Position numbers and translations under genes: made by a program. 64,000 nucleotides of DNA from Podocnemis expansa (Eukaryota; Chordata; Testudines; Podocnemididae), in contig ML682059.1 in assembly GCA_007922195.1 (NCBI GenBank), forward strand, positions 17,815,986 through 17,879,985, written 5' to 3'. The notes under the pieces were generated by a model. That model searched no databases and was not told where the DNA came from. It was given only the letters and a program-made list of their open reading frames with translations. This document shows positions 11,266 to 22,680 of this stretch, piece after piece; the first letter of the stretch is position 1, and each line of letters starts with the position of its first letter.

Positions 11266-12041
11266 TGTCAAGGCTTTTCCCCACTCTGGCACTCTGAGTG
11301 CAGAAGGTGGGGGCCCACAACAGGCCAGAAAAGCCACTGGCCTTAAAGCCTGCTCTTAGAAGTCTCCAAGGCCTCCAATTCCTGGCCTTGGAGTGGTATC
11401 GCTGCCACCACCCAAATGCAAAAAAACCTCTTGAGAACCCAGGAAGGCGCACTTGGGAATTCCTCCCTGTGAGGTACTTGCGATCCTGTTTATTCCTCTC
11501 TCAGGAAAGTGACTGAACTCCAGCTGCAATATGAGCTGGAACTGGAACAGGGTTCCCTCTAGTAGCTGCCTGTGCAGTCTAAGGCATGGGCACACAAACC
11601 TCTTGCCTTTCAGGACACAGAACCAGAACTTACTTCAAAGGTAAACTCTTTAATCAAAAAGAGCAGATAATAAACACACAGAGAGTTGTTGCTCTGGGAA
11701 TTAACTTAGGTAGTTACAGGGTAGTGGGGGCGGGTATTTGTGCTCAGCACAGAGAAATCCAAGAAACAAGCCAAAAACAAAGAAAATACCCTGACTGCGT
11801 CTAAATAAACATTCCCTGTTCTACTCACGCCTGGCCGTTACCAAACTTAACTTATCTCTGGTAAGGATGTTGCTGGATTCTTCCTCTGGCCTCCTCCTGA
11901 TCCTTCCAGGAGCTCTGCTGCATCCAAACAGCCCCAGGCCAGGCTGCTGTTCCAGTTCAAAAGCCTGCACTTCGTTCCTATTGGCTGTCCTGGGACTCAC
12001 TGACCAGAATGTTAACCCCTTCCTCCCCAAGGGTTATTACA
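11266..12041. mobile_element. Solo LTR, complete, with 5-bp target duplication
   Basis: A 776-bp sequence starts TGTCAAGGCTTTTCCCCACT and ends GGGTTATTACA, with the TG..CA ends of an LTR, and is flanked by the perfect 5-bp repeat ACCAC (11261-11265 and 12042-12046). Relatives lie at 2840, 34109 and, inverted, 50492. No coding interior is attached to any copy, so all look like solo LTRs or fragments. A 5-bp duplication fits Gypsy or some endogenous retroviruses; the superfamily cannot be decided here. Transcriptional direction is uncertain because TG..CA is symmetric. Confidence 0.85.
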
Positions 12042-12046
12042 ACCAC

Positions 12047-13992
12047 CAAATTGATAAATCAGTTACTCACATCTCTAATCTAATCCCCACTACAACTTTT
12101 GCTTCCACAATACATTTGGGCTACTTCATCAGATTTCCAGGGCCCTCTCTTGTGTGTCTCTCTGTTTGTTGTGGATTTTGACATACTGGTTTTTCCCCAC
12201 AGCTGTGGATCTTGGGTGTCCCTAGGATCAAATATATCTCATTGCACTTACTGTACTGCCTCATGTGTCCTGATGCCTTTTTGCAGTAAAGGCTCTCAGG
12301 AATCTTCTGACCTTCTCTCCTCAGCTCTTTGTCCATGATATCTTCATGCTACTGTCATTTTCAATAGTGAACTTCATATATACTGTAATTTCACACCAAA
12401 GGCTATAAGCATGAAGGGATCCAGTGGCTCATGACCTAGATTTCTTACTGAACTGTCTTTCTAGGTATTACCATCTCTTTCTCAATCTCAGTGGCCAACT
12501 CCAACCTTCATCATCAACATATGTTCAGAGAAATTGAAATATTCTCACCTGGAACCTTGCTTTTTGAGTTAATCTCTGAGGTCAGATGGCAAGGCAACAG
12601 GGATGGGAAGGCAATACCAACATCTATACTAAGAATTTTCAAAGAAAGTGAAATAGATTGGACATTTTTGTTCTTCCTGGGTTCTTTTACAGCTTCCATA
12701 TTTTGGAGGTTTTTGAAAAGACAAGATACAATTTTCTTCTGCAGACCTTAAAGATCATTGAAATTTGCAGTCTGCCTTGGGAAAGGGTAGATTGGAAATA
12801 CACAAATGCCCATGGCCTACTCTAGCCAGAGCTACCTCTTTTTGTCCATCAGCGAAGGGCCTGAATGAGTAAGTGACATAAGAACACTTCTCTTTCAGTC
12901 ACAGAAGTAGTACTAGGTGCCAAAGCTGTTATTACTGTAATGTAATGGACAGCCACAGTAATCACTATGAAGACAGGAAGTCTGTGGGCAACAGAAAGGA
13001 CCTGGTCTCAGTCTGGTCAGATCACTGAGTGAGAGGGATAATTTTCTATAGAGGATATTCCGAGAACCTAGATATGCAAGTCGATGTTTTCCCACCCAAC
13101 AGCAACTTATCTCCATATAGAAACTGTTGATTAAGAGATTATAAATATTTTCTGTGCTCTTAGAAGCTCCAGGGAAAATGAGGTATTTTCAGAATCCCCA
13201 AACTAGTGCACATCAATATGGCTAATGCCTCGGTAATGATGTGTTGGGTAGTAACTTGGCTATGAGAATGGTTGTGGACATTCCATAAGCAGTGGGGACG
13301 AGACTCCCTACAAGAGAAAACTTAGAGAAGATGACATTGTTTATCATTTGTTTTGGACCAATATGGTATGCATACTTTAGGAGGAGAAGTTGCAAAGTTC
13401 CTGCACCTAAATATTGTTGTGCTGAATTGCAAATAAGACCAGTGCAGTCGCCATTTGGAAGAGACGGCAATTACTTGATGTGATCTAAAATGAGGAGACC
13501 ATAGTGACAGTCAATGTGTGAACTGATAAAACATTTCAAGTTTCCCAGAGTATAACAGACAAGTGTTAAACTCAGCCTAAGAGCTGCTGTTCTGAGACTC
13601 CAGATTAGCAAATATGTCATTGTTACCATTCTTCAAATTGTCATACTTCTCCTGTCATCCATGTCCTACTGTTGCTGCACTGTCATCACTGCCCAAGTCC
13701 TGGGGCCAGTTGTTGTCCTTTCTACTCACTGATTCCATTACATAGAGCATAAGGCCTGCAGAGTACATGCAGATCTATTTCAATTTTGTTTTCCCCACTG
13801 CCTGTCTTTAATAATTCTGTCCTACATGTGAAGCCATATGAAGGATTTTATTAGAAACAGAGGCTACTTTTTGTACCTCCCTATTTTATTCTTGACCTCA
13901 AAGATATCATGGCAGCAAACTTGACCCATGCAGAGATAGACACATTTCTGTAGGTATATTAGGGGGGGGGGCATGAGGGTGGAAGAATGATG
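12047..13992. other. Unassigned stretch
   Basis: About 1.9 kb of moderately AT-rich DNA without repeats, TIRs or coding similarity that I recognise. ORFs of 60-86 residues are scattered on both strands with no family motif. Confidence 0.5.
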
Positions 13993-14000
13993 CTATATGC

Positions 14001-16393
14001 CAGGGGTGACCAAACTTATGGAACTCAAGACCCACCCAAGTCGATCATTAAACCTTCAAGAGCCGCACTGAGGCATATAACCACATATTTTTACCTATTC
14101 CAAAATTACTAAGCTTAAAATTTGTTGCACACTTTAATTTTATCATAAAAATAGGGCAAATATTGATCCACTAATGTCAGATTCTAATAATTGTTTAAGA
14201 TTACCATGAAACTGGCCTATACAGTAAAAATTTAGCTGTTGCTAGATGTAGAACACTACAGGCTTGTGGCAAGTTTTTTGCCTTTTTTTTTTTTTTTTTT
14301 TAAATCTTGGCAGTAACTTGTCAATGCAGTAGGTAAAAGCTCTCAGGTGTTGATCTCTAAGTACTACACAATGTTTTGAATTTCATTGTGGAATATGATG
14401 CTTCACAGCAGTAATTTGTGCCAAAAATTGAAAGTAATCTATGTTCAGTTTTATACTTTTCTTCTTTGTATTTTCATTTCTTAGTATTCCACATCATGTT
14501 TAGGACTTGTAAAACATGATTTTATTTTAATGAGTATGCTGCATTAGGGCCTCTGAGAAAATCTAAACATGCTATGGCTTCTCTGAACATGTCGTGCTTC
14601 TCCCCCCCCACCCCCTGTTGCCACTTCCCTGCCATCTCTTACCACACTGCTGCTTCTCTGCTCTTCCCAACCGTGCCACACTTCTGCCTCCCACCACATC
14701 CCAGCACCTACCATGCCCGCACTTCCCTGCCAATATTTCTGCCAGTAAACTTGTTCACTAAAATACTCATGGACAGTGAAGACAAAAGGTCTGAGGACTC
14801 AGACACAATTAATTTTAAAATGAGAATAATAGTAAGGGAAAACACTGCTCTCATCTTAATCCTGTGAAGAGATGCACACAGGGACACCTTTTCAACTGTT
14901 CAAAATCACAACAGATCAATGAGAATTTAGGGGGACAGAAAGTGCAAGATCAGAGCCTGTTTCAGTAAGTGCTTTGGAGTCCATGCACAGAAGATACTAT
15001 GGAAAAAATCCCATTGAGATTATTCAGTTTGGGGTCAGGCCCTGTATAAATTCTAAATATCAATATTTGGTTTTTATAATACAAAGTAAAATCGTTATTG
15101 GTGAGAGATTTTTTTTTCAGAAAGTTTACAACACAATTTTCCATCCTCAGCCCTTCACAGCAATTACTCTCGTCTAATGGGCTCAGATACGCATAGAGTC
15201 ATTCATGAAGACTGCACTGAAATATAAATAGTTTTGAACTATACAACAAAAAAGAATTAATACATGTTGAATGCTATTTAATCAGTAGAAGTATAGTGCT
15301 GCTACTGAACTTTGCAGTGAATGTAAATTATCTTGGTAATTGACTTAGTTATATTAATTAAAATTGTCTTATAAAATAAATGTGCTTAGCAGTTCCTTCT
15401 TCAAACAGATGACATGCTGATGTCTCAGGCACGCTTGTTCAATGGACTAAAGGAATTTTTTTTTCTAAAGCCAGTTTTCAGTAGTGGTGGTCTATCTTAA
15501 GTCTAAATCATGTTGCATGCTGAAAATGAACCATGATCCATAAGTACTTGTAACATTCTTTAAATAGAGGTTTTGGTTTTGGTTTTGTTTTAATAACCTT
15601 TTGACAGTAGTCAGTGGTTTTGGATGTAACACTTGTGTCAACTTTCAGTCATTTCTGATGATTCTTATTTCATTCTCAAAATAGAAATACAAGAGAAATA
15701 ATTTTGCATTATATTACAAAATGCCAGGTGACATTTAAAAAGGAAAATTAATTTACAATTGCTTTTCAGGTTTACATTGCTAATTATCATCACTTATCTG
15801 TAGTTCATTGTAGACTTGTTCTTGATCAATTAATGTTGCCAGTTTTAAAAATATTTACCCAGAAAAAATTATCAAAAAGTAAAGTATTTTAAAAAATCAT
15901 GCACTGATGTAATTAAAGATTGTATCATTATGCACGCAGACAAGGAGGGTAGAAATTAATATTGAGCGGGTAAACTGTAGAATTTGGCAGTTACTTGCTC
16001 TGAGTGCTTCTCTTTCCCTGTGGGCTCTGACAATGCTGCCCCTCCCCTCCCGGCTCTCACCACGCTGCTTTTTTCTGCCGGTGACGCTCTCTCAGTGTGG
16101 CCCCTCCCCTCTGTTCCCTTCCCTTCTCTGACCAGGCTGCTTTTTCCCTGCAGGCTCTCACAACGCTGCCCCCACCCAGCTCTGACCAAGCTGCTTTTCC
16201 TGCAGCTCTCACAATGCTGCTCCTCCGCTGCCGGCTCTCACTCTGCTGCCACCTCTCTGCTGTCCCTGACCACTGCAAATTTCTCGCCCCTGGCTCCTGC
16301 CATGCTGCCCTTCCCTGCTGTGCTCTCCTGGGAGCCACAATTTTTCTTTAAAGAGCCGCATGCGGCTCACAAGCCACAGTTTGGCCATGTCTG
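14001..16393. mobile_element. Large non-autonomous hAT element (2.4 kb)
   Basis: It starts CAGGGGTGACCAAACTTATG and ends GCCACAGTTTGGCCATGTCTG, an imperfect inverted repeat. A perfect 8-bp duplication, CTATATGC, flanks it (13993-14000 and 16394-16401). GAGCCGC.. near the left end (14059) is mirrored by AGAGCCGCATGCGGCTC near the right (16352). No transposase frame is visible. Two C-rich blocks (14590-14735 and 16000-16330) consist of imperfect CTCTCACnACGCTGCTT-like units and enclose about 1.2 kb of AT-rich DNA of unknown origin. Borders are firm; the history of the interior is not. Confidence 0.85.
16000..16330. repeat. Imperfect minisatellite inside the hAT element
   Basis: Units built around GCTCTCACAACGCTGC with variable CCCTCCCC or TTTTCCCTGCAGG linkers recur about nine times (for example 16020, 16055, 16150, 16206, 16236). 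Unit length drifts between about 30 and 60 bp. A related block lies at 14590-14735. Confidence 0.6.
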
Positions 16394-16401
16394 CTATATG
16401 C

Positions 16402-18104
16402 CTTCTTTGACATCCTTACTTCCCATTGTCTGTTTCAAATGACGATGCTCCTCTGAATGGGATGATGCAATATTTTCTGTCTCTTTACTTGTAGAGTTTG
16501 TATTTTTAATTAGTTGTTTTGTACAGCAAATCCCTCTGGATGGGCATGGGTATGAGATGAATCAAGGCCAAATGTATCCTATCTGTTGTGTTCTTGGGCC
16601 AGCATTGCAGGGGCATGAGTCAGGATGTGTGGAACAGATAGAGGAATATGAGGTTGCTCCCTTAGAGCCAGTCATGCCTTAGTCATGAAACACAAGGGCA
16701 TTTTACTACTCAAATGGGTGACCCTTGAAACTTTAGAAAATCTCACAAGCATATCCAACACTTTATCCAAACCCCCAGACAACTCCTTTGGCTGGTTTAG
16801 TCTCAAATCCGAGATTCTGAGAACCTTTAGATGCAATTCCCAGTTCCCTCCTGAAAATATGGTGTTTAGTGAAGAAGCTGAAGACTTCCTTTTAGCTGTC
16901 CAAACAGACAATTTCACAATTTTTTGAAAATTCTGGACTTCATGCACAAAATATTTATTTCAATAGTGCAAAAGAGTGAAAAAGTCTTAAGGAGTTTCCA
17001 GAAATCTAATCCTTTTCTCATCAGTGAACATAGATTTTCAAGTATCTATAAAGAGTTTCTAAAGCTAAGCAACCTAAAATCAAAATTTACCACCACAATT
17101 TTTCAGAAAAGACAGGTTGAACTTTGTTACCATTGCAATTCCTTTCATGACTCCCCAGTAATCATAGATCAAATCAGCTTAGGGAAAACAAGTTTATCTA
17201 TCTGGAACTAGTAAGTGAGTAACAATTGCTAACTAAATGATTAAAAATTATTAATTATACTACTGCAGTTAGGCCACACAAGGCTTAAAGAATATGCGCT
17301 GCTTGCACTTGTATATGCTCATTAATCACAGTCTGTTACTGTAATTTTAATGAATGTTTATCTTATTTTCTTTGTGTAATCTAATTACTTTTGTTTTCCT
17401 AACTATCATCAGGGATCTCTTTGTATCCGGCATGCTGCCAGTCAGGCCTCTTTAGATGTGAACAATTCAATTCATTATCATTAAGTTTCTACTTTTAACC
17501 CCACTTCTGGGGGAACTAGTGAAAGGAAATCCAGGAGCAGAAGTCCTTACACAGCAGGAGGAATGAAATGTGTTCTGAACACCTGAGCAATTATAGGCAA
17601 CAGTTCTTCAAAATGATACTCTAATGTCTTTCCAAACCTGTACCACATTAACAATTAGATCACCTGTCATTTCTGCTTTACTATTAAATTAATTGAAAAT
17701 TGACTTTAGAACTGAGAAGAATTTAAAGTGCTGGAGTGAATCTGAGTGTTTTATTTTCTTTTTAATTCTTTGTTTCTACTTATGCAATTATTCTTATGAC
17801 CAGAAACCCAATATAGCTACCCCAATGGTTACCACAGCATAGACTGATAAAGACAGAGGTGATCACCGTCAATGATTACTAAAGTCAGTAACAGAGACAC
17901 CCATGAGCTGACTAATTATTTCTACTTTAAGTTCAATGGAAAATGTACACAACTTTGATGGTTTTTATTAACATAAACAAATATAAAGAAATAAAAATTA
18001 AAGCATGTTCTTTGTAAGAAGGAAATGAGGAAGGCTACACTGGAATTTTAAAAGCAAAGAGTGAAATGTATAAATACAAATTGCAGGACATTTATAATGA
18101 GAAG
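16402..18104. other. Unassigned stretch
   Basis: No feature recognised. ORFs at 16685 and 16924 are short and lack family motifs. The segment at about 17220-17470 is rich in TAATTA-type words and looks single copy. Confidence 0.45.
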
Positions 18105-18112
18105 TCTAGAAG

Positions 18113-18411
18113 CAGGGATATCACTGGTGCCTGGAACAGGGCACATGCCCCAATTGCCTGGCACAGCCCTTGCCTCTCCCAGATCCCTGGCCAGGAAAGG
18201 CAGGCATCATCATGGGCGATCTGGGCCAGGCCACCCATGGTGGTGCCTGCTTCTCCCAGCCTCGTCCCCGGTCAGGGATCTGGGGTTGGGTTGCCGGCAG
18301 AGCACCAAGAACAGATCGGGCCCGGGGCACCGAATCAGACCCAGGGGCGGCGCCTGGGCCCAGGGTCCAGGACCCAGGGCCTAGGTCTTTTCTGGGGCAG
18401 CAACATTCTTG
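18113..18411. mobile_element. hAT-type MITE, CAGGGGC family, copy 2
   Basis: This 299-bp GC-rich element starts CAGGGATATCACTGGTGCC and ends GGGGCAGCAACATTCTTG, collinear with the ends of the copy at 8928. Its flanks TCTAGAAG (18105-18112) and TCTTTAAG (18412-18419) agree at 6 of 8 bases, an aged target duplication. Confidence 0.82.
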
Positions 18412-18439
18412 TCTTTAAGAAAACTGGTGAGCCCACAGG

Positions 18440-18560
18440 ACCACTGGGATGAAAAGGAGTAATTAAGGAAGACAGAGATATTGCTGAAGAGATAAATGAT
18501 TCATTTCCACAGTCTTTAACCAGGAGACATTGGAAGGATCACAGTGAGACACTCTCAAAG
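18440..18560 (+). mobile_element. Ancient CR1/L3-like LINE fragment
   Basis: The plus-strand reading KEDRDIAEEINDSF followed by PQSLTRR fits the pre-RT spacer seen in CR1-group LINEs (EDHAKAEAFNKFFASVF-like). A further degraded piece may continue near 18770-18900. Both are too decayed for subfamily assignment. Confidence 0.5.
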
Positions 18561-20400
18561 GTTGAGATGCTAAAAAAAAACTGATGAACTAGGAATGAAT
18601 AACTCAAAAAATGGATAATGTGTATCCAAGAATTCTGTAAGACCTACAGAATGGTGTGTGGGATCCACAAAGCAATTTAGGCATCTAACTTCACAAGTGA
18701 GGTACTTAAGTACCTTTGTGGACCCTGCCTGAAATGGCAAAGCTGCGAGCAAAAATATGCAGTTTCTCATTAGGTTTCAGAATTCAGTACCAGAGGATTG
18801 TATGGCAGTAAATGGTATACCTACATTTTAAAATGGCAGTAGATAAGAGCCAAATTACAGACCACTAAAGCACTAAAATGGGTAAAACATGGATTAAAAA
18901 CAGAATTATAAAATACTTAAATCATTACTAAAGAGCCAGTTGCATATCTGTAAGTAAGGCTGAGTAGAGTTTTACCTTAAACCAAGGATTCATCTTTTTT
19001 ATGTATGAAAAATTCCTCCCTTGAATTACAGGAACTGTTTGAAAATGGAATGCTTTTGAATTGCTGAAAATAAATCTGTAAATTAGTTAATAAGTTAAAA
19101 TAAATTTTAAAACAGCACTCTATCAAGTTTCTTTCTTTCTTTCTTTCTCAATTCAGGCATTGTTTATTTTAAAAATACACAAAAAACCAAAAACCTGTCT
19201 GATGCACACTTACAAAAATAATTGCTTTATGCCCCACTCGCCAAAAGAGGAAAAGGAAACAGGTAGGCCAAAGGAAACATTTTAAAGACACCATCTAGAT
19301 AAACATCAAAATATGTTGTTTTGACACCACACACTGGGAGGCAGTAGCCAAAGACAGGGCTAACTGACAAAGACTTATGAGAGAAGTAAATTCTACTTTT
19401 GAGGAAAACCATTTTGCCTTGGCCACTCAAAAAGGCAGAAAAGAAAGGATAGACAACTGTCATTCAGCAATTGTGTCCCTCTCCTGCTTTCCAACACCAC
19501 CTGCAACATCTGCCAATAAGTCATTGACTGGGCGCCTTAGTCTTCAATGTGACAATATAAAATAAAACATGGGAAAGAGATCATCTTTGACCTGAGGGAT
19601 TGCTGACTTGGCATATGTCTATAGCTCCATAAGTGTATTCTCTGAGGTCCTGCATGTGCAGTGGATTCTGGGGTGGTTCTTGGAAATGTGCAACCACAAA
19701 ATATTTGAAGTTGGAGGCTCACCCAGTGTGGACTGTTAAAACTACCAAGATCTGGTTTGGCCTTCATGGAATTGAAGAATAGTTAGGGATTTAAATGAGG
19801 TTATGTTAAGGAGGGTTGGGTGGACAGAAAACAGGAAACTAGGTATGGAGAGAAAATTTGTGCACAGGGTTTTGAGTGCCCAGGGCAAAATATGAAACTG
19901 AAGACCACTGCTCTTCCAAAATGTTACCATGGAGATGAAGGAGTTTAAAATGAGTATAACTGAGGGAGCTTAAACACTGATGGGAGGGAATGGTTTGAGG
20001 AGTGAGTCCCTTCTGCCCTCACTATGCAGCTGTGCCTCCTGCCCAGCTCACTGCTCCAGGCATTGTGACCCAGCATGCAGGGTTGCAGCGCCACTTCTGC
20101 TTGGTGCATCCACCCCTCACTCATGATGAGGGGAGGCCAGGAGAAATTTGAGTAAGTGGCATTGCAACTTGACACATCGGATTCAGTGTGCACAGCATCC
20201 AGGCCAAACATGAATGGTGCTGTGACCCAGTGTGCCAATTCCCAGCACTTTTCATTCAATTCCATGGACTTGGGGGAGCTCACAAATGGGCAGAAACTGT
20301 CCTTTCTCACCACTCCTTTGGATGCTCTAATGGAAAATGAGAGTCACCAAGGCTAGGTCCAGGAGTAGATCAGAGTCATCTGCCAGAATGTTTGTACCTA
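18561..20400. other. Unassigned stretch
   Basis: No element with definable ends. GGATCCACAAAG (18660) and CTTTGTGGACCCTGCC (18713) form a short inverted repeat of about 70 bp, perhaps an old MITE remnant. CTTT units occur at about 19130-19147. The more GC-rich part at 19990-20350 is unclassified. Confidence 0.4.
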
Positions 20401-20641
20401 AAAAGTCGCAGGATTCAGATAAAGGTATGTAAAATAAATGATATCTTAACACAGGGTTTTTTTAGCGGAATGTATTAAAATTATTTGCAGGTGTTAATAA
20501 AATAGTTGGTGAAGAAGAAATAGTTGATATCAATTATTAAAACTTTCAAAAGTTCTTTGACAAAGTAACTCAAATGAAGCTATTAAAGAAAGTAAGTAGT
20601 GATGGTATGAGAGACAATGTGTCATCATTGCAAATAGCTAA
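20400..20641 (+). mobile_element. Ancient LINE (CR1/L3 type), first part
   Basis: Remnants of an RT region (a KLLKKVSSDGM-like block ending in the TAA at 20639-20641) continue on the far side of element C with an FMLGVTRFYMWTTYH and IDDLEKG-like block. Joining the two sides across C gives one decayed LINE. Confidence 0.6.
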
Positions 20642-21618
20642 GGGTACGTCTACACTGGAGGCTCTGTTTAGTCGACAACAAGGTTGACTTTCTGTTAACT
20701 TAAAGTTGACCTTCATAAGTTGACTTAGAGTGTCCACATTCAAAACTCCTGTTGATTGCCCACATCCACACTGGCAGGGGCTAGGTCTGCTTACGAGTGG
20801 TGCCTTATGGGTAGCTCTCTCACTTTGCACCAGAGAGGTGATCGTCTCCCCTGGCCACTCCTATAAAACAGGAAGTGACCTCAGAACCTTGCCCATGTGC
20901 CTGGCAAGATGAAGCCCAAGGATGTCAGGGATCCCAATGTGCTTCAGCTACCTGCCAGTGGGGTGCTTGGCACTGGCTATGTATTGGCCAGCCTTCTCCA
21001 GCTCTGGAGCAGTCTCTGCAGCGCAACCAGCAACACTGGGACAGGTCAAAGCAGGCTGATCACCACACTGAACCTGGCAGCTGCCATGTTCATGCTCATG
21101 CTGATGGTGCCCTCCATGCCCTGTTGCATCTGGGCATGGGAAATCAGCAGTGACTGGTGGGTCCAGATTGTCCTCACCATCTGGGATGACAACCAGTGGC
21201 TGCAGAATTTCCGCGTGAAGAAAATCACCTTCCTCAAGTGGATCAGGGAACTTACCCTGTTCTGCAGTGCACAGATGCACGATTCTGACCCATGCTGCCT
21301 ATGGACATGCAAGTGGCCATTGCCCTCTGGAAGCTGGCAACCCCAGACTTCTGCTACTCCATAGCCCACCACTTTTGGATTGTCAAGTCCACTGTGAGGA
21401 CTGTACTGAAGCAGGTCTGCAGAGCTATCAACAAGGTCCTGCTCAGTTGCATTGTGACCACAGGCAACCTGCAGGACATCCTGGATGGCTTCACTGGACT
21501 CAGAGTCCCAAACTGTGGGGGCATCATGGATTTTAAAATGGGTAGCCGTGTTAGTCTAGTCCAGTGAAAAAACAACAAGGAGCTGTGTGGCACTTGAAGA
21601 CTAACAGATTTATTTTTT

Positions 21619-21659
21619 GCATGAGCTTTCGTGGGAGAAGATCCCACTTCCTCAGATGC
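21619..21659 (-). ncRNA. Hammerhead-ribozyme-like core in the PLE repeat (dimer 1, minus copy)
   Basis: On minus: GCAT, then CTGAGGA, an extra A, stem GTGGGA with loop TCTTC and TCCCAC, then GAAA, GCTC and ATGC. CTGANGA and GAAA are the two conserved single-stranded segments of hammerhead ribozymes. The stem between them is perfect, and GCAT pairs with the final ATGC as stem I. Stem III would be minimal, as reported for PLE hammerheads. The extra A before stem II is a departure, so activity is uncertain. Confidence 0.5.
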
Positions 21660-21781
21660 TTTGAAGATGGGTGAACTTACAGAAAGGAATGAAACTAAAT
21701 GCAAGGGGGTGACCTGATCCTATGTTTTACACCCCTTTGCATTTAGTTTCATTCCTTTCTGTAAATTCACCCATCTTTGAA

Positions 21782-21822
21782 GCATCTGAGGAAGTGGGAT
21801 CTTCTCCCACGAAAGCTCATGC
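21782..21822 (+). ncRNA. Hammerhead-ribozyme-like core in the PLE repeat (dimer 1, plus copy)
   Basis: The same core as the minus copy: GCAT, CTGAGGA, A, GTGGGA loop TCCCAC, GAAA, GCTC, ATGC. All paired positions are intact. Confidence 0.5.
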
Positions 21823-22087
21823 AAAAAATAAATCTCTTAGTCTTCAAGTGCCACATAACTCCTTGTTGTTTTTTCACCGGCATCATGGATGCCGCCCACA
21901 TCTCCATCTGAGCCCCAGACCACCAGGCCGCAGCCTACCTGAACAGAAAGGATATCACTCAGTGGTCCTGAAAGCCCTCATATATCACCTAGGGCTTTTC
22001 ACTGACAGCTGTGTGGGCTGCTCAGGGAAGGCACACGAGTCCATGTCCTATGGAACTCTGGCCTGTACTGACACATGCTTTCCCACC

Positions 22088-22372
22088 TCAGGAAGGTGTC
22101 CAATTGCTGGTTTTATTGGAAACTGGTGGTGGCTGCTTCACTAGGAGCATGGACTCCTGGGCCTTTTGATAGCTCTGGTGGAAGTCGTTTATTTTCACCC
22201 AGACTTTCTGGGTGTCCCAGGTATGCCCCTTCTCTGCCAGGCCCTGGGTGATTGCGCTGTATACCTCCCAGTTGTGGTGGTTGCCCAGCAACTTGGAGTT
22301 CATGGCCTCATCCCCCCAGATGGCCAGGAGATCCAAGATCTCCTAGTGGCTCCATGCCAGGGCCCGCTTGCA
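22088..22372 (-). pseudogene. Harbinger Myb-like DNA-binding protein gene, partial
   Basis: On minus the frame reads RALAWSH, one stop, EILDLLAIWGDEAMNS, KLLGNHHNWEVYSAITQGL, WDTQKVWVKINDFHQSYQ and KAQESML. This is a Myb/trihelix (SANT-like) domain with Trp residues in each helix region, matching the gene in element A. Known Harbinger elements encode such a protein as the second factor needed for transposition. One nonsense codon interrupts the domain near its start, and the C-terminal half is lost at a deletion that joins it to the transposase tail near 22144. Confidence 0.82.
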
Positions 22373-22680
22373 GTGCTGGCTTTCTGCCTCCATTGTTTTA
22401 AGACAGCAGGCCTGGCCAGCTCTGTGAAGCAGGGTGGAACCCTCTGGGGAGCCTGGAGGCCAATTAAATTGACTTAAACCTAATTCCCATCTACACTGGT
22501 ATAACTCGACTTAATAAGGTCGATATAAGCATTAAGTCAACCTTCTGAGGTGGTGTTATTAAGTCAACTTAAAGAAGTGCTTAACTCTAATTAATAAATT
22601 CCCAATGTAGGCAGGGTTTTCCTTAGGTTGACTTAAGGAAGATTAAGTTGACCTAAGGCTCCAGTGTAGACATATCGTAA

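Larger units (their letters stand above)
21532..21878 (-). mobile_element. PLE inverted dimer 1 (palindromic), 12-bp target duplication
   Basis: Two inverted copies of the PLE 3' repeat, each about 165 bp, lie tail to tail around a loop of about 24 bases (roughly 21709-21732). The insertion is bounded by a perfect 12-bp direct repeat, GGCATCATGGAT (21520-21531 and 21879-21890), so both copies arrived together. On minus, the sense copy is complete to the tail (ACTAGACTAACACGGCTACCC then TTTTAAAA). The antisense copy stops at GTGAAAAAACAACAAGG and lacks the last 30 or so bases. Transcription across it would give a long hairpin RNA. Confidence 0.9.
20909..22144 (+). pseudogene. Harbinger transposase (DDE nuclease), frameshifted and interrupted
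   Basis: The PIF/Harbinger transposase cuts and rejoins element ends with a DDE catalytic triad. Blocks in order: SDWWVQIVLTIWDD.QWLQNFR (about 21150-21215), a frameshift at about 21285, VAIALWKLATP (about 21313), the helix-turn-helix-like VKSTVRTVLKQVCRAINKVLL (about 21380-21440), then NCGGIMD at 21510-21531. Here the PLE dimer interrupts. The gene resumes with AAHISI at 21891, so the first catalytic Asp (GIMD) sits at the insertion point. FTDSCVGCSGKAHES (about 21996-22040) holds the second Asp. The third acidic residue and the C-terminus are missing. In-frame stops add to the damage. I chose the ATG at 20909; no earlier ATG extends the conserved frame. Confidence 0.88.
20642..22677. mobile_element. 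Harbinger element C (2.04 kb, two genes)
   Basis: It starts GGGTACGTCTACACTGGAGG and ends GGCTCCAGTGTAGACATATCG, and is flanked by the perfect 3-bp duplication TAA (20639-20641 and 22678-22680). Subterminal palindromes of the AAGTTGACTT type occur at both ends (20690-20730 and 22450-22660). The transposase gene is on plus and a Myb-like gene on minus, converging. A 347-bp PLE dimer has inserted into the transposase, and the transposase C-terminus has been deleted up to the Myb gene. Confidence 0.92.

Noticed and set aside
19960..20360. 122-codon minus-strand ORF as a host exon
   Set aside because: No recognisable domain, no splice-site pattern, and the region has repeat-like composition.
21532..21878. 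tRNA-derived SINE
   Set aside because: The repeat looked like a SINE at first, but the same sequence is the 3' end of the PLE copy at 23390-25203, and no A box/B box pair was found.
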